Positions 8,587 to 15,900 of a DNA stretch of 35,827 nucleotides are shown here, piece by piece (the stretch's first letter is position 1; every line of letters starts with the position of its first letter). Both the position numbers and the translations under genes were made by a program. The stretch is from an uncultured Clostridia bacterium. GTDB lineage: Bacteria > Bacillota > Clostridia > Lachnospirales > CAG-274. Under the pieces are notes generated by a model that saw only the letters and a list, made by a program, of their open reading frames with translations, ran no database searches and was not told the DNA's origin. The stretch covers positions 1 through 35,827 of the forward strand of contig CANPXH010000023.1 in the NCBI GenBank assembly GCA_947585865.1, written 5' to 3'.

Positions 8587-8730
8587 GAGCAAAGGCGCCG
8601 CAGCATTTTGTTTTACATAAGCAACACATAAATAAAAGCACAGAGGAAGGAGTTTTATTTACAAGGTTTAAAATGTTGTTATAAAGAATAGGGCGGATCT
8701 GCCAACACTTAAGCAGATCCCTTGGATATA

Positions 8731-8768
8731 AAACAAAACAGGCGTCACAGCCTTAGCTGCAACGCCTT
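8731..8768 (-). terminator. Terminator after tex (minus strand)
   Basis: Read on the minus strand: aggcgttgcagc, TAAG loop, gctgtgacgcct (near-perfect 12-bp stem), then GTTTTGTTTTATA. It closes the rdgB-phosphodiesterase-tex operon. The rest of 8587-8832 shows one more 8-bp hairpin (8695-8702/8713-8720, no T-run) and no gene. Confidence 0.85.
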
Positions 8769-8832
8769 TGTATGAAAATATTATATATACAAAATGAGTA
8801 TTTGTCAATAGCTTTTTGCTTATTTATTTCCT

Positions 8833-10977
8833 TTATTTGTTTACATCCTTCATGGAAAGGGATATCCTGTGCTTTTTCGCATCAACATCCAAAACCTTTA
8901 CATCTACAATATCTCCCACGCTTACCGCCTCAAGGGGATGCTTTATATACTTGCTGCATATTTGTGAAATGTGTACGAGTCCGTCTTGGTGTACGCCTAT
9001 ATCCACAAATATTCCAAAGTCGATCACATTTCTGACGGTGCCCTTGAGCACCATACCGCTTTTGAGGTCTTCCATGGAGAGAACATCGCTTTTAAGTATG
9101 GGCTTTGGCATTTCATCTCTTGGGTCTCTGCCCGGCTTTTCAAGCTCTTTTATTATATCGATAAGGGTAGGCACGCCGATATCGAGCTCATTTGCCGTTT
9201 TGTCTTTGTTTTTCACCTTTGAGCCGATGCCTTTGAGTCCGTAATGCTTTATATCATCGGGGGTATAGCCGCATATTTCTATAAGCTTATTTGCCGCCTT
9301 ATAGCTTTCGGGATGTACCCCTGTGTTGTCAAGAGGCTCCGTGCCGTCTGTTATCCTTAAAAAACCTGCGCACTGTTCATAGGCTTTGGGTCCAAGCTTG
9401 GATACCTTTAAAAGCTCCCTGCGTGTTTTGAATTTGCCGTTTTCTTCCCTGTAGGCAAGTATATTTTTGGCAATGGTGGTATTTATGCCTGATACATAGG
9501 AAAGAAGAGATGGAGAGGCAGTGTTCAGATCAACGCCTACGCTGTTTACGCAATCCTCCACAACGCCGCCCAAAGCTTCGCCGAGCCTTTTTTGATCCAT
9601 ATCGTGCTGATATTGTCCTACGCCTATGCTCTTAGGCTCTATTTTAACAAGCTCCGCAAGAGGGTCCTGCAGTCTTCTTCCAAGGCTTACGGCGCTCCTC
9701 AATGCCACATCGAAGTTGGGGAACTCCGAAGAACCCAGCTTTGAAGCGGAGTACACGGAAGCCCCTGCTTCGTTCACTATTATATAGCTTATATCGAGCT
9801 TGGCTTTTTTGATAAGGCCTGCAACAAAAAGCTCCGTTTCTCTTGACGCCGTACCGTTGCCTATGGCTATTATCTCAACGCCGTGCTTTTTGATCATAGT
9901 AAGTATAGTCCTTTCTCCTTGCTCCACCTTGTTGTGAGGCGGTACGGGATATATGACTCCCGTGTCAAGGACCTTGCCTATACCGTCTACGACTGCTACC
10001 TTGCAGCCTGTTCTGTAGCCGGGGTCAAGAGCAAGCACCACCTTGTCCTTGATAGGCGGCTGCAGTAAAAGCTGCTTAAGATTTTCCCCGAATACCTTTA
10101 TGCCTGCCTCCTCTGCTTTTTTGGTGAGCTCATTTCTTATCTCACGCTCTATTGCAGGGGCGATAAGCCTCTTGTAGCTGTCGTCTATCACGTCTTTTAA
10201 AATACTGTCCGTGTAAGGGTTTCCCTTTATTATTTTGTTTTCCAGCCTTTTGTATATGGCTTCGATCGGAGGCTCTATTTTTACGGAAAGTATCTTTTCT
10301 TTTTCTCCCCTGTTTATTGCAAGTATCCTATGCCCGGGTATTTTCTTTACGGGTTCGCTGTAATCGTAGTACATTTCGTATACAGATTCCGCTTCTTCAT
10401 CGACAGCCTTTACCGTAACGACTCCGCTCATGGACAGATTCCTTATTATAGCTCTGTATCCAGCATCATCGGATATGGTTTCAGCAATTATATCCATAGC
10501 TCCCGCAATAGCTTCCTCAGCTGTGCTGACATCCTTTTCGGGGTCTATAAATCTCTTTGCCTCTTCTTCTGCGGGAGTGTTTATAAGCTGCATAAGTATA
10601 GCTGCTGCCAATGGTTCGAGACCCTTTTCCTTGGCAATGGTCGCTCTTGTTCTCCTCTTTGGCCTGAACGGTCTGTATATATCATCTATTTCCGTAATTG
10701 TCTTTGCCTTGTCAAGAGCGGCATTGATCTCTGCCGTGAGCTGCTCCTGTTCTTCTATGAGCTTTCTTACCTGCTCACGCTTTTCTTCCAAATTGCGCAG
10801 ATAGGTGAGTCTGTCGTTGAGGTCTCTCAGTATCACGTCATCTAGAGAGCCTGTCATTTCCTTTCTGTATCTGGCTATGAAAGGGATGGTACAGCCTTCA
10901 TCTATGAGCTTTACGGTGTTTTCCGCCTGTGTTTGTTTTATTTTGAATTCTTCTGCCAAAGTTTTTATTATATCCAT
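8833..10977 (-). CDS. tex: Tex, S1-domain RNA-binding transcription accessory protein
   Basis: 714 aa, the normal Tex length. The Tex N-terminal helical region opens with IKQTQAENTVKLIDEG and IPFIARYRKEMTG. A YqgF-like RNase H fold follows (ALDPGYRTGCKVAVVD), then helix-hairpin-helix repeats (LLSYVSGINTTIAKNIL) and a C-terminal S1 domain (KGTVRNVIDFGIFVDIG to HRISLSMKD). Tex binds nucleic acid and associates with transcribing RNA polymerase; it affects stress tolerance and toxin expression in several bacteria. It is the last gene of a minus-strand operon, 10 nt after the phosphodiesterase gene, and is followed by a strong terminator. Confidence 0.95.
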   Translation of the reverse strand: MDIIKTLAEEFKIKQTQAENTVKLIDEGCTIPFIARYRKEMTGSLDDVILRDLNDRLTYLRNLEEKREQVRKLIEEQEQLTAEINAALDKAKTITEIDDIYRPFRPKRRTRATIAKEKGLEPLAAAILMQLINTPAEEEAKRFIDPEKDVSTAEEAIAGAMDIIAETISDDAGYRAIIRNLSMSGVVTVKAVDEEAESVYEMYYDYSEPVKKIPGHRILAINRGEKEKILSVKIEPPIEAIYKRLENKIIKGNPYTDSILKDVIDDSYKRLIAPAIEREIRNELTKKAEEAGIKVFGENLKQLLLQPPIKDKVVLALDPGYRTGCKVAVVDGIGKVLDTGVIYPVPPHNKVEQGERTILTMIKKHGVEIIAIGNGTASRETELFVAGLIKKAKLDISYIIVNEAGASVYSASKLGSSEFPNFDVALRSAVSLGRRLQDPLAELVKIEPKSIGVGQYQHDMDQKRLGEALGGVVEDCVNSVGVDLNTASPSLLSYVSGINTTIAKNILAYREENGKFKTRRELLKVSKLGPKAYEQCAGFLRITDGTEPLDNTGVHPESYKAANKLIEICGYTPDDIKHYGLKGIGSKVKNKDKTANELDIGVPTLIDIIKELEKPGRDPRDEMPKPILKSDVLSMEDLKSGMVLKGTVRNVIDFGIFVDIGVHQDGLVHISQICSKYIKHPLEAVSVGDIVDVKVLDVDAKKHRISLSMKDVNK

Positions 10978-10987
10978 TTATATACCT

Positions 10988-11470
10988 CTATCTATATTCT
11001 ACTATTACCGGTTCGATGATACTGTTTTCCACATTTACTATGCCGTAGCTGTAATTGCTCCCGCCTCTGGGCTGAGCAAGACTTCCGGGATTCATAAGTA
11101 TTATGCCGCTGCGGTTTTCTATGTGCGGGATATGTGTGTGACCGTATATACATATATCCGCTCCCGATTCCGCAGCCTTATAATAAAGCCTGTCCGTGCC
11201 CCAGTGTACGCTGTAGTTATGTCCGTGTGTGATCAGAAATTTCTTTCCGCCTATTACAAAAGTCTCTTCTTCCGGCTCAGAAGATCCGTAGTCACAGTTG
11301 CCCTTTACCTTGTAGAACTTAAGCTTCGGATACATAGACTTAAGTCTGTATACATCATCCACCACATCGCCGCAGTGTATAACGGCGCCTATTTTGTCAT
11401 ATATATCCTTAAGTACCGAATAGACCTTACCCAGGCTTTTGTGAGTATCACTTATCACAAGTATCCTCAT
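10988..11470 (-). CDS. YfcE/MJ0936-type metallophosphoesterase
   Basis: 160 aa calcineurin-like phosphoesterase. All metal-binding blocks are present in order: SDTH (D8, H10), HCGDVVDD, KGNCD, THGH and GHTHIP. Small members of this family hydrolyse phosphodiesters in vitro, and the biological substrate is usually unknown. The start overlaps the 3' end of rdgB by 23 nt, implying coupled translation. The order rdgB-yfcE-like is common in Clostridia. Confidence 0.9.
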   Translation of the reverse strand: MRILVISDTHKSLGKVYSVLKDIYDKIGAVIHCGDVVDDVYRLKSMYPKLKFYKVKGNCDYGSSEPEEETFVIGGKKFLITHGHNYSVHWGTDRLYYKAAESGADICIYGHTHIPHIENRSGIILMNPGSLAQPRGGSNYSYGIVNVENSIIEPVIVEYR

Positions 11471-12044
11471 CCAGCATCCTCCTTATCATGTCGAGAGCTT
11501 TGCCTCTGTGACTTATTTTGTTTTTTTCTTCCATGGAAAGCTGAGCGGTGGTTTTCTTAAGCTCAGGCACATAAAATATGGGATCGTAGCCAAAGCCGTT
11601 GCCGCCTTCTATGCTGTGGCCTATAATGCCTTCTATGGTTCCCCTTGCCACCCTTGTTTTTTTGTTGGGGCATACAAGAGCCATGGCGCACACAAAGCGT
11701 GCCGTTCTCTTTTCATCCGGAACGTCTTTGAGCATTTCAAGTATCTTTGCGTTTTTGAAATCATAGGATGTGTCATGGCCTAAGAATCTTGCGGACAGCA
11801 CACCGGGAGCTTTATTGAGACAGTCTATCTCAAGCCCCGAATCATCGGCAATGACTATGCCGCCCTGCAGCCTTGCGATAGCCTCCGCCTTTATGACCGC
11901 ATTTTCCTCAAATGTAAGGCCGTTTTCCTCTACATCGATATCTATGCCCGCTTCCTCCATGCCTATGACGTTATATTCGGGAAGCTTTGCTTTTATTTCG
12001 CTGAGCTTTCCCTTGTTCTTGGTGGCAAATGTGATCGTCTTCAT
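11448..12044 (-). CDS. rdgB: XTP/dITP pyrophosphatase (RdgB/HAM1 family)
   Basis: 198 aa. It removes non-canonical purine nucleotides (XTP, ITP, dITP) from the pool by hydrolysis to the monophosphates. The family start ITFATKNKGKLSEIKAKL, the FEENAVIKAEA helix, the catalytic-site IADDSGLEID, the GVLSARF segment, FGYDPIFYVPE and the C-terminal SHRGKAL are all visible. It is the first annotated gene of the minus-strand operon with the phosphodiesterase and tex. The ribosome site is modest (cgagg), and the start codon overlaps the stop of a possible 44-aa leader ORF, so its translation may depend on the leader. Confidence 0.95.
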   Translation of the reverse strand: MKTITFATKNKGKLSEIKAKLPEYNVIGMEEAGIDIDVEENGLTFEENAVIKAEAIARLQGGIVIADDSGLEIDCLNKAPGVLSARFLGHDTSYDFKNAKILEMLKDVPDEKRTARFVCAMALVCPNKKTRVARGTIEGIIGHSIEGGNGFGYDPIFYVPELKKTTAQLSMEEKNKISHRGKALDMIRRMLDEDTCDK

Positions 12045-12175
12045 AGCAATACCTCGTTTTGTTTTATTTTGACCGACGGGCAGCCTTTGGCTTCTATGAG
12101 CGGAGAGCCGATCGTATTGCTTAGCTCGGCACTTTTGCCTTTGCCAAAAAGCCGTCGGTTATCGGTACGCAGCAT
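12041..12175 (-). CDS. Possible 44-aa leader ORF upstream of rdgB
   Basis: A 44-codon ORF (MLRTDNRRLFGKGK...KQNEVLL) whose TGA overlaps the rdgB ATG. The predicted transcription start is about 20 nt before its ATG and its ribosome site (caagga, 16 nt upstream) is poor. The same interval can fold as a multi-hairpin RNA, so it may be non-coding. The peptide is basic, without recognisable domains. Overlap with the rdgB start is the main argument for translation. Confidence 0.3.
   Translation of the reverse strand: MLRTDNRRLFGKGKSAELSNTIGSPLIEAKGCPSVKIKQNEVLL
12072..12159 (-). ncRNA. Candidate structured leader RNA of rdgB
   Basis: In the minus-strand transcript the 8-bp closing stem ACCGACGG/CCGTCGGT (12152-12159 with 12072-12079) is perfect. 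Inside it are short helices, for example gccga/tcggc and ggct/agcc. I recognise no known riboswitch class. This reading competes with the overlapping small ORF and with a repeat-element explanation. Confidence 0.35.
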
Positions 12176-12202
12176 AAGCGCAGTACGAATATCCTTGACT
12201 GT

Positions 12203-12231
12203 ATTTTATCATATTTTTTCTTTAATTACAA
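12203..12231 (-). promoter_or_regulatory. Promoter of the rdgB operon
   Basis: On the minus strand TTGTAA (12231-12226), a 17-nt spacer and TAAAAT (12208-12203). It leaves a leader of about 150 nt before rdgB. Confidence 0.65.
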
Positions 12232-12256
12232 TCTGCCATATACATAAAACTTATTG

Positions 12257-12284
12257 TTGAAAAATATGGAATATGTGTTATAAT
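12257..12284 (+). promoter_or_regulatory. Promoter of the asp23-recN housekeeping operon
   Basis: TTGAAA (12257-12262), a 16-nt spacer and a perfect TATAAT (12279-12284), about 50 nt before the asp23 ATG. No convincing promoter or terminator was seen between there and 22523, so a long polycistronic mRNA is likely. Confidence 0.75.
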
Positions 12285-12334
12285 TACAAGAGATAGCCCT
12301 TAAGCAGGGGATAAGCAGCAGAGGAGGTTTTGTT

Positions 12335-12703
12335 ATGGCCAATGAAAATGAAGCATCTAAGAGCAATGTTGTAATAAGCAGCGAGGTAGTTTCTAAGATA
12401 ATAAAGACATCCGCTCTTGAAACAGAGGGCGTTGCCTATGTTTCAAATCAAGCTCCCGCCATAAGAAATGTTTTGGGCAAAAAAGTAGCAAAGGGAGCCG
12501 GCCTTAAGACAGAAGGGGAAAGCCTGGATGTAAACGTAGGCTTAGCGGTATACAGCGGATACGACGTCGTTGAGGTATCAAAGAAGGTCCAAGGCAAGAT
12601 AAGAGACAATATAGACAGTATGACGGGTATCGACTGTGTAAGCGTAAATATCGATGTAACGGATATTGTCCTGAAGGAAAGGGCAGAAGCAGAGGTTGAA
12701 TAA
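12335..12703 (+). CDS. Asp23/Gls24 family envelope stress protein
   Basis: 122 aa. It matches the Asp23/Gls24 (DUF322) fold: VVISSEVVSKIIKTSALETEGV at the start, then a glycine-rich middle and the VNVGLAVYSGYDV ... INIDVTDI-type strands near the end. In Staphylococcus Asp23 sits at the membrane through a partner; the nusB-linked paralogue (YqhY in Bacillus) has been tied to the control of lipid synthesis. The ribosome site is agaggagg. It is the first gene of the operon and lies 2 nt before nusB, which is the conserved order in Firmicutes. Confidence 0.9.
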   Translation: MANENEASKSNVVISSEVVSKIIKTSALETEGVAYVSNQAPAIRNVLGKKVAKGAGLKTEGESLDVNVGLAVYSGYDVVEVSKKVQGKIRDNIDSMTGIDCVSVNIDVTDIVLKERAEAEVE

Positions 12704-12705
12704 AT

Positions 12706-13116
12706 ATGAAAAGAAGAGACGCCAGAAAGCATATTTTTAATTTGGTCTTTCAGACGGAATTTCAGGAAGAAGTAAATGCAGATGATATCATAGCTACTTA
12801 TAATGAAGAATATAAGGATCTGTCCGAGGACACAGACGGCTATATAGTGAGGGAATACAAGGACATAGTCAAAAATATAGATGAGATCGATGAACTCATA
12901 GACAAGTATTCCATAGGCTGGCGTGTGGACAGACTTCCCAAGACGGACTTGGCGATACTCCGTATAGGCATATATGAGATCATATTTAATGAGGATATAC
13001 CCAACGGAGTTGCGGTAAATGAGGCTGTGGAATTAAGCAAATCCTTTAGCGAGGATAAGGCGCCTTCATTTATAAACGCCGTTTTGGCAAAGGCAGCGGG
13101 CAGCAGGAAAGAGTAA
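12706..13116 (+). CDS. nusB: Transcription antitermination factor NusB
   Basis: 136 aa, all-helical NusB fold. The opening MKRRDARKHIFNLVFQTEF, the middle WRVDRLPKTDLAILRIGIYEI and the closing ...PNGVAVNEAVELSKSF are standard. With NusE/S10 it binds boxA RNA and supports rRNA antitermination. It starts 2 nt after asp23 and ends 1 nt before xseA. The folD gene found between nusB and xseA in many relatives is missing here. Confidence 0.95.
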   Translation: MKRRDARKHIFNLVFQTEFQEEVNADDIIATYNEEYKDLSEDTDGYIVREYKDIVKNIDEIDELIDKYSIGWRVDRLPKTDLAILRIGIYEIIFNEDIPNGVAVNEAVELSKSFSEDKAPSFINAVLAKAAGSRKE

Positions 13117-13117
13117 A

Positions 13118-14314
13118 ATGAAGGTATATACGGTCTCACAAATAAACAACTATATAAAAAGGATATTTGAAAACGATATTTTTTTAAGAGATATCTATAT
13201 CGAAGCTGAGATATCCAACTTTAAGCTCCATTCCAGCGGGCATATGTATTTTACGCTTAAGGACAGCGAGGCCGCCATAAGTGCGGTCATGTTCAGACAA
13301 AATGCCGCAAGGCTCGGATTTATGCCGGAAAGCGGTATGAAGGCTCTTGTAAGGGGCTATATCTCCCTTTATGAAAAAACGGGGCAGTATCAAATATATG
13401 TGACCTCCATGGAGCCTGCGGGGATAGGCGCCTTGTATTTGGCATATGAGCAGCTCAAGGCAAGGCTTGAAAAATCGGGTGTGTTTGATGATAAGTATAA
13501 AAGACCGATACCCGATTATCCCAAGTGTATCGCTGTCATTACATCTCCTACCGGGGCAGCCGTAAGAGATATAATAAAGGTGACGGGCAGAAGGAATCCC
13601 GGTGTGGAGATAGTTGTGGTACCCACGCTGGTGCAGGGCAAGGATGCGGCGGCGGATATAGTAAGAGCCATAAAGGCCGTAAACCGGTGGGGAAAGGCAG
13701 ATACGATAATAGTGGGAAGAGGCGGAGGCTCTATAGAGGATCTGTGGGCCTTCAACGAGGAAGCTGTGGCAAGAGCCATATTTGAATCGAATATACCCAT
13801 AATATCCGCCGTAGGCCATGAAACGGACTTTACAATAGCCGACTTTATAGCCGACAAAAGAGCGGCGACGCCTTCGGCGGCAGCCGAGATAGCCGTGCCT
13901 TCGGGAGACAGCATAGGATCGGATGTTGCCAATCTTTATAAGAGAGTCTGCGTTTCAATGACAAACAGGCTTTCCTCTTTAAAGGCAAGATACAGCTACG
14001 CAGCAGGCCGATATGCCTTTAGGAATTTTGAGCAGGGCATATATGAAAGCCAGATGTATGTCAGCAATATTTATGACAGACTTTCGTCTGTTATCGAAAA
14101 CAGGATAAGCAGCAATAAGCTTATATTAAAAAACAGCACAGACAATATAGAGAACCGTTCGCCTTTGAACATTATGAGAAGGGGTTACTCCCTTGTATAT
14201 GATGAACAGGAAAATATATTATCTTCCGCAGAGTGTATAAATGCAGGCGATATAGTCAGCATAAGGCTTGACAAGGGCGGCTTTAAGGCACAGGTAACGG
14301 AAATAGGTGAATAA
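13118..14314 (+). CDS. xseA: Exodeoxyribonuclease VII large subunit
   Basis: 398 aa, usual length. An N-terminal OB-fold (YIEAEISNFKLHSSGHMYFTL) is followed by the catalytic domain with CIAVITSPTGAAVRDI, IIVGRGGGSIEDLWAFNEE, SAVGHETDFTI and DKRAATPSAAAE. The rest is coiled coil and a C-terminal RGYSLV segment. With the XseB small subunit it degrades single-stranded DNA from both ends. It starts 1 nt after nusB and is followed by xseB after 2 nt. Confidence 0.96.
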   Translation: MKVYTVSQINNYIKRIFENDIFLRDIYIEAEISNFKLHSSGHMYFTLKDSEAAISAVMFRQNAARLGFMPESGMKALVRGYISLYEKTGQYQIYVTSMEPAGIGALYLAYEQLKARLEKSGVFDDKYKRPIPDYPKCIAVITSPTGAAVRDIIKVTGRRNPGVEIVVVPTLVQGKDAAADIVRAIKAVNRWGKADTIIVGRGGGSIEDLWAFNEEAVARAIFESNIPIISAVGHETDFTIADFIADKRAATPSAAAEIAVPSGDSIGSDVANLYKRVCVSMTNRLSSLKARYSYAAGRYAFRNFEQGIYESQMYVSNIYDRLSSVIENRISSNKLILKNSTDNIENRSPLNIMRRGYSLVYDEQENILSSAECINAGDIVSIRLDKGGFKAQVTEIGE

Positions 14315-14316
14315 TT

Positions 14317-14553
14317 ATGACAGCTAAGAAAAAAAATTTTGAAGAAGCCTTGAAGAGGCTTGAAGAAATTGCCGAGGAAATGGAAAAGGAAGGCACAGGC
14401 CTTGAGGAATCCGTAAAGCTTTACAAAGAGGGAGTGGAGCTTTCGGTGTACTGTGCCGAGAAGCTCAACAAAGCGGAGCAGCAGGTGTCAAGTCTTAAAA
14501 TAAATGCAGACGGCACCTTTAGCAAAAGGGCTTTTGACCCTGAGGAGGAATAG
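14317..14553 (+). CDS. xseB: Exodeoxyribonuclease VII small subunit
   Basis: 78 aa, all-helical. FEEALKRLEEIAEEMEKEG followed by LEESVKLYKEGVEL is the family signature. Several copies bind one XseA. The ribosome site lies in the end of xseA (aggtga). It is tightly packed between xseA and ispA. Confidence 0.95.
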   Translation: MTAKKKNFEEALKRLEEIAEEMEKEGTGLEESVKLYKEGVELSVYCAEKLNKAEQQVSSLKINADGTFSKRAFDPEEE

Positions 14554-14555
14554 TT

Positions 14556-15434
14556 ATGGATTTCAAAAAGGAACTTAATAACAAAATAGATATTGTAAAC
14601 AACGCTCTTAGCGCTTATCTTAAGCCAAGGTATCCCGAAAGGCTTTACGAAGCTATGGGATACAGCGTATTTGCAGGCGGCAAAAGACTCCGCCCTGTTC
14701 TTATGCTCTCAGCCTGCGAGACTGTGGGAGGCAATATGAACGATGCTCTTCCCTTTGCGTGTGCAATGGAGATGATACACACATATTCTCTTATACATGA
14801 CGATCTGCCGGCTATGGATAATGATGATTTCAGAAGGGGCAAGCCCACGTGCCATAAGGCGTTTGACGAGGCTCTTGCAATATTGGCGGGAGATGGGCTT
14901 TTGACTTATGCCTTTGAAATAATGCTGGATACCATATGCAAAAAAAAGGATATGAGGTATGCCGATGCGGCAAGAGTCATAGCACAGTTGTGCGGAAGCT
15001 GCGGTATGCTTGTGGGTCAGGTTGTTGATGTGGAGTCCGAGGGCATTGCCATAGATGACAAGACTCTTATGTATATACATGACAACAAGACAGGCGGACT
15101 GATAAAAGGCTCTCTTGTGGCGGGAGCCATAATAGGCGGCGCCACTCAAGACGAAATAAGGGATTTTGAAAAAATAGGCTACAATATAGGCATAGCCTTT
15201 CAGATAAAAGACGATATACTTGATGTCACAAGCACTACCGAGGTGCTCGGCAAGCCTGTATTCAGCGATGAAAAGAATAACAAATCCACCTATGTCACTC
15301 TTCATGGCATTGAAAATGCACAGGAGGATTTCAAGACTCTTTCGGAAGGCGCTGTCAAGATGATAGAAAGCTTTGGCGAAAAGGGGGAATTCCTCAGAGA
15401 GTATGCTTCAATGCTTATAAATAGGGAAAACTAG
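14556..15434 (+). CDS. ispA: Farnesyl/geranyl diphosphate synthase (polyprenyl synthetase)
   Basis: 292 aa trans-prenyltransferase. The first aspartate-rich motif LIHDDLPAMDNDDFRRG (DDxxxxD type) and the second FQIKDDILD are present, with GGKRLRPVL upstream. It condenses IPP with DMAPP and GPP to give short-chain prenyl diphosphates (C15 most likely) for undecaprenyl carriers and quinones. It lies 2 nt after xseB and upstream of dxs, so two isoprenoid genes share the operon. Product chain length cannot be fixed from sequence alone. Confidence 0.94.
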   Translation: MDFKKELNNKIDIVNNALSAYLKPRYPERLYEAMGYSVFAGGKRLRPVLMLSACETVGGNMNDALPFACAMEMIHTYSLIHDDLPAMDNDDFRRGKPTCHKAFDEALAILAGDGLLTYAFEIMLDTICKKKDMRYADAARVIAQLCGSCGMLVGQVVDVESEGIAIDDKTLMYIHDNKTGGLIKGSLVAGAIIGGATQDEIRDFEKIGYNIGIAFQIKDDILDVTSTTEVLGKPVFSDEKNNKSTYVTLHGIENAQEDFKTLSEGAVKMIESFGEKGEFLREYASMLINREN

Positions 15435-15441
15435 GTGTTAT

Positions 15442-15885
15442 ATGAGTATAATAACGGAATTTCTTCACAACAGAATCATAATCGTATCCGTAGTTTCGTG
15501 GGCAGCCGCACAGCTTATTAAAATAATGATCGACCTTATAACGACCAAAAGGATCGATTGGGAACTGATGCTTTCATCGAGAGGTATGCCAAGCTCCCAC
15601 AGCTCCTTCGTGTGCTCCCTTGCTGTGAGCACGGGATTGGGATACGGCTTTGACAGCGTGTATTTTGCCATATGCTTTGTGCTTGCCTTCGTCGTTATGT
15701 ATGATGCGGCAGGCGTCAGGAGAGCGGCAGGCTACCAGGCGGCGGTCATAAACAGAGTGATAGATATGCTTAATATAAAAATGGATGAAAAGCTCAAGGA
15801 ACTTTTGGGGCATACGCCCATACAGGTGACGGCAGGTGCGCTGCTGGGCACAGTAATAGCCGCCGCAGCATATGCATTCATTTAG
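15442..15885 (+). CDS. Divergent PAP2 family membrane protein (YuiD/DUF212)
   Basis: 147 aa with about four hydrophobic segments. The conserved core SSRGMPSSHSSFVCSL and YDAAGVRRAAGYQA match the divergent PAP2 family, which keeps the SxxH of PAP2 phosphatases in a rearranged form. An activity on prenyl or lipid phosphates is plausible given its place between ispA and dxs, but this is inference only. It starts 7 nt after ispA. Confidence 0.85.
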   Translation: MSIITEFLHNRIIIVSVVSWAAAQLIKIMIDLITTKRIDWELMLSSRGMPSSHSSFVCSLAVSTGLGYGFDSVYFAICFVLAFVVMYDAAGVRRAAGYQAAVINRVIDMLNIKMDEKLKELLGHTPIQVTAGALLGTVIAAAAYAFI

Positions 15886-15900
15886 CGAGAAGGGATAATT

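Noticed and set aside
8695..8720. Terminator or small RNA
   Set aside because: An 8-bp hairpin without a T-run on either strand and with no promoter nearby; not enough to call.
13184..13819. Long minus-strand ORF inside xseA (211 codons)
   Set aside because: Shadow of xseA; Tyr/Gly-rich sequence typical of antisense reading, with no start signals.
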